NCBI RefSeq assembly: GCF_001968835.1
Contig: NZ_MRDE01000009.1
Location: 1 to 64,000 of the forward strand
Source: Tersicoccus phoenicis
GTDB lineage: Bacteria > Actinomycetota > Actinomycetes > Actinomycetales > Micrococcaceae
DNA length: 64,000 nt
Direction: 5' to 3'
Position numbers and translations under genes: made by a program. How positions within the stretch are numbered: the stretch's first letter is position 1; every line of letters starts with the position of its first letter. Of this stretch, positions 51,690 to 59,371 are shown piece after piece. The notes below the pieces were generated by a model. That model did no database searches. It saw only the letters and a list, made by a program, of their open reading frames with translations, and was not told where the DNA came from.

Positions 51690-52166
51690 ATGCCTGAGCC
51701 GTCACTCTGGCCGACCAGCCGTCTGTTGTCGACGGCGGCGCGACTGGTTGAGCACTCCTGGAACGAAAATCTCGCGTCCATCGGCGTCACCCACGCCGGT
51801 GTGATCGCGCTCGACGTGTTGTCGGCCCATGGGCCCATGACGCAGGCCCGTCTCGCCTCCCTGGTGAAGGTGCAGGCTCAGACGATGGGCAAGACGCTGC
51901 ACCGGCTGCAGATCCACGGCCACGTCGGCCGGCAACGGGATCAGCAGGACCGGCGCAGTCACGTCGTGTCGATCACCGACGCCGGCCGGGCCGCGCTGGA
52001 GAGCTCGCAGCGGATCGAGCGGGACCTCCTGCCCGGCGGTGACCGCAGCAGTGACGAACTGCGCGATCAGCTCGTCGACATCATCACCAGCCTGGGCGAC
52101 GCCCGCTGGCAGACCTCCGGAGTGCTGCCCGACGACGGAGACCTGTCGCCGGCCGCCAGTTCCTGA
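51690..52166 (+). CDS. MarR-family transcriptional regulator
   Basis: A 158-residue winged-helix protein. AGVIALDVLSAHGPMTQARL leads into the recognition helix KVQAQTMGKTLHRLQIHGHV, then the wing RQRDQQDRRSHVVSITDAG. It is divergent from bcp, so it may be a redox-responsive repressor of that peroxidase. The N-terminal half has no cysteine, which argues against a simple OhrR-type thiol switch. The leaderless start is supported by the -10 position. Confidence 0.88.
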   Translation: MPEPSLWPTSRLLSTAARLVEHSWNENLASIGVTHAGVIALDVLSAHGPMTQARLASLVKVQAQTMGKTLHRLQIHGHVGRQRDQQDRRSHVVSITDAGRAALESSQRIERDLLPGGDRSSDELRDQLVDIITSLGDARWQTSGVLPDDGDLSPAASS

Positions 52167-52241
52167 GTCGGCCCGCTGAAACCGATCCCGGGTGCGTGGA
52201 TGCGGAATCGGTTCGATTTCGTCATCGGACCGTGTGACTGC

Positions 52242-52247
52242 TAGGCT
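52242..52247 (+). promoter_or_regulatory. -10 element of tRNA-Lys
   Basis: TAGGCT lies 30 bases before the tRNA 5-prime end, leaving a short leader for RNase P processing. The -35 is poorly conserved. Confidence 0.5.
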
Positions 52248-52277
52248 CTCATGCTGTTGCCGACGATGTCGGAACGG

Positions 52278-52350
52278 GCGCCTCTAGCTCAATTGGCAGA
52301 GCAATTGACTCTTAATCAATGGGTTCTGGGTTCGAGTCCCAGGGGGCGCA
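52278..52350 (+). tRNA. tRNA-Lys, anticodon CTT
   Basis: A 73-nt tRNA. Acceptor GCGCCTC pairs with GGGGCGC (one T-G pair). The D-arm is TAGCTCAATTGGCAGAGCA. The anticodon stem is ATTGA/TCAAT with loop CTCTTAA, giving CTT. The T-arm is CTGGG-TTCGAGT-CCCAG and the discriminator is A. CCA is not encoded. Confidence 0.96.
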
Positions 52351-52359
52351 CCCCACCAC

Positions 52360-52394
52360 GAACACCCTCCGGTCCAGCGGGCCGGGGGGTGTTC
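52360..52394 (+). terminator. Terminator-like hairpin after tRNA-Lys
   Basis: GAACACCCTCCGG (52360-52372) pairs with CCGGGGGGTGTTC (52382-52394) over 13 positions with one T-G pair and a nine-base loop. It begins 10 bases after the tRNA. No T-run follows. Confidence 0.7.
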
Positions 52395-52421
52395 GTCCAT
52401 TCCGGATGAGAGGATCCGGAG

Positions 52422-53483
52422 ATGGCGTTCTCCACCCGACCGAAGCAGAGGAACCTGCACCCCAGCGACCTGCTCGGCACCGACCTGCCGGTCGTTGCGG
52501 CACCCATGGCCGGGGGGCCGGGCACGCCTGCACTCGCGCGGGCGGTGGCCGACGCCGGCGGTTTCCCGTTCCTGGCCGCCGGTTACCTGAGCGCGGAGTC
52601 GTTCGCCGACCAGATGGACGCCTTCCGGGCCCTGGGATGCCCGTTCGGGGTCAACCTGTTCGTCCCCGGCCCGGACGACATCGATCGGGAATCCTTCACG
52701 GCCTACGCCGAGCGGCTGCGGTCCGACGCCGACCGGTACGGACTGACCCTCGACCCGGTTCCGGTCACCGGGGACCTCGACGCGTGGCCGGAGAAACTCG
52801 ACCACCTCGTCGCCGACCCGGTGCCGGTCGTCTCCCTCACCTTCGGCCTGCCCGACGCCACGGACATCGCGGCGCTGCGGCGGGCCGGGACCCGCGTCCT
52901 GGCCACCGTGACGACGCCGGCGGAAGCGCGGGCCGCACGGGAGGCGGGCGTGGACGGTCTGGTCGTGCAGGGAGCGGCCGCCGGCGGCCACAGCGCCACC
53001 TGGGAGGCGTCGCGCACCCCGCGGGACATCCCGACGGCGGACCTCGTCCGGGACGTGGTGGCAGCCACGGGCCTGCCCGTCGTCGCCGCCGGCGGCGTCG
53101 ACGGCGTCACCTCGGTGCGGCGGCTGCGGGAGGCCGGGGCCGATGCCGTGGCGGTCGGCACCCTGTTGCTGCGCACGGACGAGGCCGGCACCTCGCGGAC
53201 CCACCGGGACGCCCTGACCGACCCGGACCTCGGACCGCCGGTGATCACCCGGGCGTTCACCGGGCGGCCCGCCCGTGGGCTGCGCAACGCGTTCATCGAC
53301 CGGCACGACGCGGCAGCACCGGTCGGCTATCCCGCGATCCACCACCTGACCCGGCCCCTGCGGCGTGCCGCGGCCGACGCCGGCGACGCCGACCGGGTGC
53401 ACCTGTGGGCCGGTACCGGTTACCGCAACGCCAGGACGGGCCCGGCCGGCGCCGTGATCCGCGGCCTCGTCCGCGCCCTCTGA
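52422..53483 (+). CDS. Nitronate monooxygenase (NPD-like FMN enzyme)
   Basis: A 353-residue FMN-dependent TIM-barrel oxidase of the nitronate monooxygenase/2-nitropropane dioxygenase family, which oxidises alkyl nitronates. PVVAAPMAGGPGTPALARAV is the N-terminal FMN region, and GFPFLAAGYLSAESFADQM follows. FGVNLFVPGPDDI, VVQGAAAGGHSATW and the phosphate-binding GLPVVAAGGVDGVTSVRRL complete the pattern. The physiological role may be detoxification of propionate 3-nitronate; this is inferred from the family. It is encoded alone after tRNA-Lys. Confidence 0.9.
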   Translation: MAFSTRPKQRNLHPSDLLGTDLPVVAAPMAGGPGTPALARAVADAGGFPFLAAGYLSAESFADQMDAFRALGCPFGVNLFVPGPDDIDRESFTAYAERLRSDADRYGLTLDPVPVTGDLDAWPEKLDHLVADPVPVVSLTFGLPDATDIAALRRAGTRVLATVTTPAEARAAREAGVDGLVVQGAAAGGHSATWEASRTPRDIPTADLVRDVVAATGLPVVAAGGVDGVTSVRRLREAGADAVAVGTLLLRTDEAGTSRTHRDALTDPDLGPPVITRAFTGRPARGLRNAFIDRHDAAAPVGYPAIHHLTRPLRRAAADAGDADRVHLWAGTGYRNARTGPAGAVIRGLVRAL

Positions 53484-53549
53484 GCCGGACGGCGACCATC
53501 GGGCCGCGCTCCGACGCCGTGCTCCACCGGCACCGTGCGGCGTCGGCCG

Positions 53550-54707
53550 TCAGCGCACCGTCACCCGCAGGATGGAGGAATTCGTACCCTGGTCGGTGAG
53601 CACCCACAGGGATCCGTCGGGGGCGGCTGCGACGTCCCGCAGTCGGCCGTACCGGCCCTGCAACTGAGCCACCGGCTCCCCGGCGCGTTCTCCGTCGAGA
53701 GGCACCTGCCACAACCGCTCGCCGCGCAGCGCGGCCACCCACAGCGAGTCACCGAGGATCGCCGCGCCGGACGGTGAGCTCTCCGCCGTGGAGGGCCAGA
53801 CCACGACCGCGTCGATGTACTCCGACCGGTGCGGGGCACCGGTGACCTCCGGCCAGCCGTAGTTGCCGCCGGCCCGGATCAGGTTCACCTCGTCGTCGAC
53901 CGCGGGGCCGAGCTCCGTCGCCCAGAGCCGGCCGGCGGCGTCCCAGGCCAGGCCCTGCACGTTGCGGTGCCCGTAGCTGTAGACCGGGTTGTCCCCGAAC
54001 GGGTTGCCCGGTGCCGGCCGTCCCTCGACCGTGACGCGCAGGATCTTCCCGCCGAGCGCGGACCGGTCCTGCGGAGCGCTGCGGTCCTGCGCGTCACCCG
54101 TACCGACGTAGAGGTAGCCGTCCGGGCCGAAGGCGATCCGGCCGCCGTTGTGCGTGGTGTTCTTCGGGATGCCGGTCAGCACCACGCGGCCGTCGGTGAG
54201 CCCACCGTCGGCGTACCGGAAGGACTCGACCCGGTTGTCCGACTCGGCCGTGTAGTAGAGGAACACGCGCTGGTCGGTGCGGAAGCGGGGAGAGAGGGCG
54301 ATGCCGAGCAGGCCGCCCTCGCCGGCGGGGCGGGCCCGCGCGATCCGGCCCACTTCGGTGGCCGTCCCGTCCTGGACCAGGCGGACGGTGGCGGTGTCGC
54401 GTTCGGTGACCAGCGCCCCGCCGTCGGGCAGGAACGCGACCGCCCACGGCGAGTCGAGCCGGTCGACGACGGTCTGCACGGTCGGTTCGGGGACGGCGCT
54501 CGCGGTCGGTAGCGACCCCGGGGCGGATCCCGACGGCGATCGACCCGAGGCCGTGCTGGACCCGGCGGGGGAGGCGCCCGACGGCGGGTCACCGGCCGTG
54601 CAGCCGGTGACCACCAGCGTGATCCCCGCCAGGACGCCCAGCAGGACGGTGCCGGAGCCGGCGCGTGGTCGGCGGGAGGAGCGGGAAGGGGGCGAGTCGG
54701 GTCTCAT
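53550..54707 (-). CDS. PQQ-dependent sugar dehydrogenase family lipoprotein (beta-propeller)
   Basis: A 385-residue exported lipoprotein. The signal region TVLLGVLAGITLVVTGC has lipobox VVTGC (Cys about residue 35), followed by a Ser/Gly/Pro linker to residue 75. The glucose/sorbosone dehydrogenase propeller includes LDSPWAVAFLPDGGALVTER, GEGGLLGIALSPRF, THNGGRIAFGPDGYLYVGTG, YGHRNVQGLAWD and LIRAGGNYGWPEV. GAGGA before ATG 54707 supports this start over the longer frame. Many members bind PQQ or act on uncharacterised sugars at the cell surface; no pqq synthesis genes are nearby. Confidence 0.9.
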   Translation of the reverse strand: MRPDSPPSRSSRRPRAGSGTVLLGVLAGITLVVTGCTAGDPPSGASPAGSSTASGRSPSGSAPGSLPTASAVPEPTVQTVVDRLDSPWAVAFLPDGGALVTERDTATVRLVQDGTATEVGRIARARPAGEGGLLGIALSPRFRTDQRVFLYYTAESDNRVESFRYADGGLTDGRVVLTGIPKNTTHNGGRIAFGPDGYLYVGTGDAQDRSAPQDRSALGGKILRVTVEGRPAPGNPFGDNPVYSYGHRNVQGLAWDAAGRLWATELGPAVDDEVNLIRAGGNYGWPEVTGAPHRSEYIDAVVVWPSTAESSPSGAAILGDSLWVAALRGERLWQVPLDGERAGEPVAQLQGRYGRLRDVAAAPDGSLWVLTDQGTNSSILRVTVR

Positions 54708-54750
54708 GGGAGTCCTCAGTCTCGGGAACACCATGATGACACGGCGTGGC

Positions 54751-54756
54751 TAGGGT
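54751..54756 (+). promoter_or_regulatory. -10 element of the 2-hydroxyacid dehydrogenase gene (leaderless)
   Basis: TAGGGT ends seven bases before ATG 54764. This selects that codon over the upstream in-frame start at 54746, which lies within the promoter. Confidence 0.45.
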
Positions 54757-54763
54757 GGACGGC

Positions 54764-55705
54764 ATGAGCCAACCGCGCCCGCACGTCGCCACCGTCCCCG
54801 AACCCTGGCTGCTGGAGGACATCGGCGAGGTGCCCGGCGTCGAGACCGTCCTGTGGGACGTCACGGGCCCGGCCCCCGAGCATCTGGCCGACCGGATCGA
54901 CACGGTGGTGCTGCCGTACGCGCGCGGGTACGACGGCGACGCCGTGCGCGCCCTGCCGAACCTGGCCACCGTCCTGACCCAGACCACCGGCTACGACGGG
55001 GTGGCCGAGACGGTCGGGTACGGGCCGGCCATCGTCACCGCCGCCGGGGTGCACGCCGCTGCGACGGCCGAGCTCGCCGTCGGGCTGATCCTGGCCTCCC
55101 TGCGCGGCATCGACGTCGCCGCCCGGGACCAGGTGCACCAACGCTGGCGACCGGAACGACGCCGCTCCCTGGCGGACCGCCGGGTGCTGCTGGTCGGCGT
55201 CGGCGGCATCGGCGAGCAGATCGCCCGCCGGCTCGAGCCGTTCGAGGTGACGCTGACCCGGGTCGCCGCCCACGCCCGGACGGACGAACGGGGGGCCGTG
55301 CACGGCACCGACGAGCTGGTGGCGCTCGCCGGTGATCACGACGTCCTCGTCGTGATCACCCCGCTGACCTCCGACACGCACCACCTGGTGGATGCGACGG
55401 TGCTGGCCGCCCTGCCGGACGGCGCGCTGGTCGTCAACGTGGCCCGGGGAGCGGTCGTGGACACGGACGCGCTGACCGCCGAGGTCACCGCGGGCCGGCT
55501 GCACGCCGCCCTCGACGTCGTCGACCCCGAACCGCTGCCGGCCGGCCACCCGCTCTGGTCCGCGCCGAACGCGCTGATCACCCCGCACGTGGGCGGCAAC
55601 GCCTCGGCGTTCGAGCCGCGCATCGTGGCCCACCTGCGGCACACCTTCGAGCAGCTGGTCCGCGGCGAGGAACCGGCCAACCTGGTGCGGCGCACCGACG
55701 GCTGA
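54764..55705 (+). CDS. D-isomer-specific 2-hydroxyacid dehydrogenase
   Basis: A 313-residue NAD(P)-dependent dehydrogenase. The coenzyme domain has VLLVGVGGIGEQIARRLEPF (glycine motif GxGxxG). The substrate-binding arginine is in VVNVARGAVVDTDALTAEV, the assisting glutamate in DVVDPEPLPAGHPLW and the catalytic histidine in NALITPHVGGNASAF. The substrate could be glyoxylate, hydroxypyruvate or another 2-oxo acid. It is distinct from SerA, which begins at 63896 and has its own gene. It is convergent with the following hypothetical gene. Confidence 0.92.
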   Translation: MSQPRPHVATVPEPWLLEDIGEVPGVETVLWDVTGPAPEHLADRIDTVVLPYARGYDGDAVRALPNLATVLTQTTGYDGVAETVGYGPAIVTAAGVHAAATAELAVGLILASLRGIDVAARDQVHQRWRPERRRSLADRRVLLVGVGGIGEQIARRLEPFEVTLTRVAAHARTDERGAVHGTDELVALAGDHDVLVVITPLTSDTHHLVDATVLAALPDGALVVNVARGAVVDTDALTAEVTAGRLHAALDVVDPEPLPAGHPLWSAPNALITPHVGGNASAFEPRIVAHLRHTFEQLVRGEEPANLVRRTDG

Positions 55706-55714
55706 CCGCCGCGC

Positions 55715-56149
55715 TCAGAGGTTGGCGAACCGCTCGGCCATGAACCGGGTGAAGTCCTCGGCGTCCTCCTCCTGCTCCAGCCACCGCGGCCGGCCGCCGA
55801 CCGTGAGGCGCACCCGACCCGGGACGGTGACGCCGACGCGGACCCCGACGTTGGTCTCCACCTCGTAGCGACTGCCCCCGCCGCACCCGGCGTGGACCAG
55901 GTTCGTGGCGTTGACCGCGATCGCCGGCTCGACCGGGGTCAGGTCCGGCAACAGGAACGGGGCGAAGACCACCTCGACGGGCTTCATGCAGTAGCCGACG
56001 ATGAAATCCCGGCGCGACCCCGGCGCGGTGCCCGGATAGTCGACCGAACCGTGACCGTAGATCAGGTTGTACGACCCGAACGTGGCGATCTGGCTGTCGA
56101 AGATCCGGTGCAGATCCGCCTTGAGCCGGTCACCGTCGTCGGGAGTCAT
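55715..56149 (-). CDS. Hypothetical protein
   Basis: A 144-residue soluble protein with no domain recognised. Visible features are an N-terminal helix (DRLKADLHRIFDSQIATFG), a SYNLIYGHGSVDYPG segment, GYCMKPVEVVFAPFLLPDL, a beta-rich middle (YEVETNVGVRVGVTVPGRVR) and a C-terminal helix ending FTRFMAERFANL. There is no signal peptide or membrane segment. Codon usage matches the surrounding genes, which supports a real gene. It lies between two oxidoreductases and is convergent with the first. Confidence 0.6.
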   Translation of the reverse strand: MTPDDGDRLKADLHRIFDSQIATFGSYNLIYGHGSVDYPGTAPGSRRDFIVGYCMKPVEVVFAPFLLPDLTPVEPAIAVNATNLVHAGCGGGSRYEVETNVGVRVGVTVPGRVRLTVGGRPRWLEQEEDAEDFTRFMAERFANL

Positions 56150-56268
56150 CGCGCCTTTCGCCGGTCGAGATCCGGCCGGGTTCTCGTCGTGGTCCGGTCC
56201 GCCCCGGTCGCGCTGTGAGGCGGGGGAGTGCCCCCAGTCTACGGACGGAGCGCGGCCGGGGTCGCGAG

Positions 56269-57222
56269 TCAGAACGCCAGCACCAGCCGTCCCCGCACAC
56301 CGCCGGCCTCCAGGCGCCGATGCGCGTCGGCGGCCTGCTCGGCGGGCAGGGTGTCGGCCACCCGCAGGGTGAGCGTGCCGTCCTCGACGGCCCGCCGCAG
56401 GGCGTCCAGCTTCGCGCCCGAGTGGTATTCGGTGAACACCCAGATCTGGTGCACGGTGACGTCGCTGCCCTCGACGCCCTCCCAGTTGCGGACGGTCGCG
56501 AATCCGCCCCCGGAGCGGACCGCCGGCAGGGCCAGCTCGTTCTGTACCGCGCCGTCGAGCAGCCCGTCGACGCCGTCGGGCACGATGGCGCGGATCTTCT
56601 GCGCGACGTCGTCCCCGCGTTCGACGATGTGGTCGGCGCCCAGGGAGGCGACCAGGTCGCGGTCCTTCGGGGCCGCGTCGGCGATCACCGTCAGGCCGCG
56701 CTGCTTGGCCAGCTGCACCGCGTAGTTGCCGAGCGTGCCGGCGGCGCCCGTGACGGCGAAGGTGCCGCCGGCGGGAATGGCCAGCTCGTCGAGGGCCTGC
56801 ACCGCGGTCAGCCCGTTCATCGGCAGGGTCGAGGCCTCCTCGAGGGAGGACCCGGCCGGAATCCGGGCGAGGGAGTCGGCATCGGCGACGAGGTACTGCA
56901 CGTAGGCGCCGCCGTGACCCTTCCGCGGCAGGGCGATCGCCATCACCTCCTCACCGACGGACCAGCCGGAGGTGTCCAGCCCCCGGTCGGGGTCCGGGTC
57001 GCCGACCTCGTCGATCACCCCCGCGGCGTCCATGCCGGGCACGACCGGGAACGGCAGCTCGCTCGTCCCGTAGTTCCCTTCCCGCACCCCCGTGTCGGTC
57101 GGGCTCACGGCCGCGGCGCGCACCGCGATGCGGACCTCGCCGGGACCGGCGTGCGGGGCCGGGACCTCGTGCAGCGTCAGGTTCTCGGGACCGCCGTACG
57201 TGTCGACGCCGACGGCCTTCAT
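56269..57222 (-). CDS. Zinc-independent quinone oxidoreductase (MDR family)
   Basis: A 317-residue medium-chain dehydrogenase/reductase. The GroES-like N-domain has EVRIAVRAAAVSPTDTGVRE and VVPGMDAAGVIDEVGD; there are no cysteine zinc ligands, so it is QOR-like. The NADPH site is TFAVTGAAGTLGNYAVQLAK (about residues 155-174). AGGAA seven bases before ATG 57222 supports that start; an upstream ATG at 57249 adds nine residues. The substrate is unknown. It diverges from ilvD with a 185-bp gap. Confidence 0.88.
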   Translation of the reverse strand: MKAVGVDTYGGPENLTLHEVPAPHAGPGEVRIAVRAAAVSPTDTGVREGNYGTSELPFPVVPGMDAAGVIDEVGDPDPDRGLDTSGWSVGEEVMAIALPRKGHGGAYVQYLVADADSLARIPAGSSLEEASTLPMNGLTAVQALDELAIPAGGTFAVTGAAGTLGNYAVQLAKQRGLTVIADAAPKDRDLVASLGADHIVERGDDVAQKIRAIVPDGVDGLLDGAVQNELALPAVRSGGGFATVRNWEGVEGSDVTVHQIWVFTEYHSGAKLDALRRAVEDGTLTLRVADTLPAEQAADAHRRLEAGGVRGRLVLAF

Positions 57223-57395
57223 GGTGCTGTTCCTGGTGGTGGTGTCCATACCGGGGCGAACAACGGTGCGCCCGGATCATTCCCGCCGCCGGATCCGGGC
57301 ACCGGCTCTGGGCACCGGCCCGGGCGAGCGGCGCGCCGGGAGCCGCCCCGTCGTCACGGAGCCGTCCCGGAGCCGACTCGCACGTCGGAGCGGCA

Positions 57396-57401
57396 TAGAC
57401 T
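57396..57401 (+). promoter_or_regulatory. -10 element of ilvD (leaderless)
   Basis: TAGACT ends six bases before ATG 57408, with no Shine-Dalgarno sequence between. Confidence 0.5.
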
Positions 57402-57407
57402 CCGGGC

Positions 57408-59111
57408 ATGAGCGTTGAGAACACGGTGGACATCAAACCTCGCAGCCGGGACGTGACCGACGGGCTGGAGAAGACGGCAGCTCGCGGCATGCTCCGCGCG
57501 GTCGGGATGGGCGACGAGGACTTCGGCAAGCCGCAGATCGGCATCGCGAGTTCGTGGAACGAGATCACCCCGTGCAACCTCTCCCTGGACCGGCTCGCGC
57601 AGGCCGCGAAGGAGGGCGTGCACGCCGCCGGTGGCTACCCGCTGGAGTTCGGGACGATCTCCGTCTCGGACGGCATCTCGATGGGCCATGACGGGATGCA
57701 CTTCTCACTCGTCTCCCGGGACGTGATCGCCGATTCGGTGGAGACCGTGATGATGGCCGAGCGCCTCGACGGCTCCGTGCTGCTGGCCGGCTGCGACAAG
57801 TCGCTGCCCGGCATGTTGATCGCCGCGGCACGCCTGGACCTGGCTTCCGTGTTCCTGTACGCCGGGTCCACCATGCCCGGCCGGGTCAAGCTCTCCGACG
57901 GGCAGGAGAAGGAAGTCACCATCATCGACGCGTTCGAGGCGGTCGGCGCGTGCGCGGCCGGGCTGATGAGCCGCGACGACGTCGACCGGATCGAACGCGC
58001 CATCTGCCCCGGGGAGGGCGCCTGCGGCGGCATGTACACCGCCAACACCATGGCCTCGGTGGCCGAGGCCATGGGCATGTCCGTGCCCGGCTCCGCCGCC
58101 CCGCCGTCGGCCGATCGCCGCCGTGACAACTTCGCGCACCAGAGCGGCGAGGCCGTCGTCGAGATGCTGCGGAAGGGCATCACCGCCCGGCAGATCATGA
58201 CCAAGGAGGCGTTCGAGAACGCCATCTCCGTGGTGATGGCCTTCGGCGGCTCCACCAACGCGGTGCTGCACCTGCTCGCGATCGCCCGGGAGGCCGAGGT
58301 CGAGCTCACCCTGGACGACTTCTCCCGGATCGCCGACCGGGTCCCGCACCTGGGCGACCTGAAGCCGTTCGGCCGGTACGTGATGAACGACGTCGACCGG
58401 ATCGGCGGGGTGCCCGTCATCATGAAGGCCCTGCTCGACGCCGGCCTGCTGCACGGGGACTGCCTGACCGTGACGGGGAAGACCGTCGCGGAGAACCTCG
58501 CCGACATCAACCCGCCGGACCCGGACGGGAAGATCCTGCGCGCCCTGGCGGACCCGATCCACCCGACCGGCGGCATCACCATCCTCACCGGCTCGCTCGC
58601 GCCGCAGGGTGCGGTGGTCAAGTCCGCGGGGTTCGACTCGGACGTGTTCGAAGGCACCGCCCGCGTGTTCGACGGCGAGCGCGCGGCGATGGACGCCCTC
58701 GAACACGGCACCATCACCGCCGGCGACGTCGTCGTCATCCGCTACGAGGGACCCAAGGGCGGCCCGGGAATGCGGGAGATGCTCGCCATCACCGGTGCGA
58801 TCAAGGGCGCGGGACTGGGCAAGGACGTGCTGCTGCTGACGGACGGCAGGTTCTCCGGCGGCACCACCGGGTTGTGCGTGGGGCACGTGGCCCCCGAGGC
58901 GGTCGACAGCGGGCCCATCGCGCACGTGCGCGACGGCGACCGGATCCGGCTGGACGTCGCCGCCAAGACCCTGGACGTGCTCGTCGACGAGGCCGAACTG
59001 GCCGCCCGGGCCGAGGGGTTCACCCCGCGCGTCCCCCGGTTCACCACCGGGGTGCTGGGCAAGTACGCGAAGCTGGTCCACTCGGCGTCGGAGGGCGCCT
59101 GGGTCGGCTGA
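57408..59111 (+). CDS. ilvD: Dihydroxyacid dehydratase
   Basis: A 567-residue iron-sulfur enzyme that catalyses the third step of valine and isoleucine synthesis and supplies the leucine and pantothenate precursors. Cluster and active-site landmarks are [39 protein letters not shown] (first cysteine), [17 protein letters not shown] (further cysteines) and [19 protein letters not shown] near the C-terminus. The spacing resembles the [2Fe-2S] type found in mycobacteria. It has its own leaderless promoter and is followed by a strong hairpin. It is therefore transcribed apart from the attenuated ilvBNC unit just downstream. Confidence 0.96.
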   Translation: MSVENTVDIKPRSRDVTDGLEKTAARGMLRAVGMGDEDFGKPQIGIASSWNEITPCNLSLDRLAQAAKEGVHAAGGYPLEFGTISVSDGISMGHDGMHFSLVSRDVIADSVETVMMAERLDGSVLLAGCDKSLPGMLIAAARLDLASVFLYAGSTMPGRVKLSDGQEKEVTIIDAFEAVGACAAGLMSRDDVDRIERAICPGEGACGGMYTANTMASVAEAMGMSVPGSAAPPSADRRRDNFAHQSGEAVVEMLRKGITARQIMTKEAFENAISVVMAFGGSTNAVLHLLAIAREAEVELTLDDFSRIADRVPHLGDLKPFGRYVMNDVDRIGGVPVIMKALLDAGLLHGDCLTVTGKTVAENLADINPPDPDGKILRALADPIHPTGGITILTGSLAPQGAVVKSAGFDSDVFEGTARVFDGERAAMDALEHGTITAGDVVVIRYEGPKGGPGMREMLAITGAIKGAGLGKDVLLLTDGRFSGGTTGLCVGHVAPEAVDSGPIAHVRDGDRIRLDVAAKTLDVLVDEAELAARAEGFTPRVPRFTTGVLGKYAKLVHSASEGAWVG

Positions 59112-59123
59112 ACCGCCACCGGT

Positions 59124-59158
59124 GGACGGCTCGTCTCGCATAGTGAGACGGGCCGTCC
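59124..59158 (+). terminator. Strong hairpin after ilvD
   Basis: GGACGGCTCGTCTC (59124-59137) pairs with GAGACGGGCCGTCC (59145-59158) over 14 positions with a single T-G pair and a 7-base loop. It starts 12 bases after the ilvD stop and ends five bases before the next -35. Confidence 0.8.
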
Positions 59159-59163
59159 GCGTG

Positions 59164-59193
59164 TTGACACGATTGTCGCGCCGGGACGACACT
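59164..59193 (+). promoter_or_regulatory. Promoter of the ilvB leader
   Basis: A perfect -35 TTGACA (59164-59169) is followed after 18 bases by GACACT (59188-59193). The ATG of the leader peptide begins six bases after the -10, so the leader transcript would start at or next to its own start codon. Confidence 0.65.
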
Positions 59194-59199
59194 GGGGTC

Positions 59200-59244
59200 A
59201 TGCAGAAGCTGATTGTCGTCGTACTCGACCGGCGCGTGGCGTAG
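59200..59244 (+). CDS. ilvB leader peptide (14 residues)
   Basis: The short frame encodes MQKLIVVVLDRRVA and ends in TAG. Seven of 14 codons specify Leu, Ile or Val, and six of them are consecutive apart from no break (LIVVVL). This is the signature of transcription attenuation by charged branched-chain tRNA levels, as known for the ilvBNC leader of Corynebacterium glutamicum. There is no Shine-Dalgarno sequence; initiation is predicted to be leaderless. It is too short for ordinary gene finders. Confidence 0.8.
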   Translation: MQKLIVVVLDRRVA

Positions 59245-59251
59245 GAGGCCT

Positions 59252-59310
59252 CTCCGCAGCTCCTGCAACGCACGCCCAACCCCGGTGCCGCAAGGCTGAG
59301 GGGTTTTTTT
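59252..59310 (+). promoter_or_regulatory. ilvBNC transcription attenuator
   Basis: CTCCGCAGC (59252-59260) can pair with GCTGAGGGG (59295-59303; one mismatch, one T-G). Alternatively, CCCC (59280-59283) plus GCC pairs with GGC plus the same GGGG. The right arm is followed directly by seven T residues (59304-59310), the only long T-run behind a stem seen in the window. The segment begins eight bases after the leader stop codon, so ribosome position can select the fold. Confidence 0.7.
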
Positions 59311-59371
59311 ATTGCACGGCGCTCCGGCGCACCGCGGGCGACCATCACGAGCGAGATCGAAGGACCAACCG

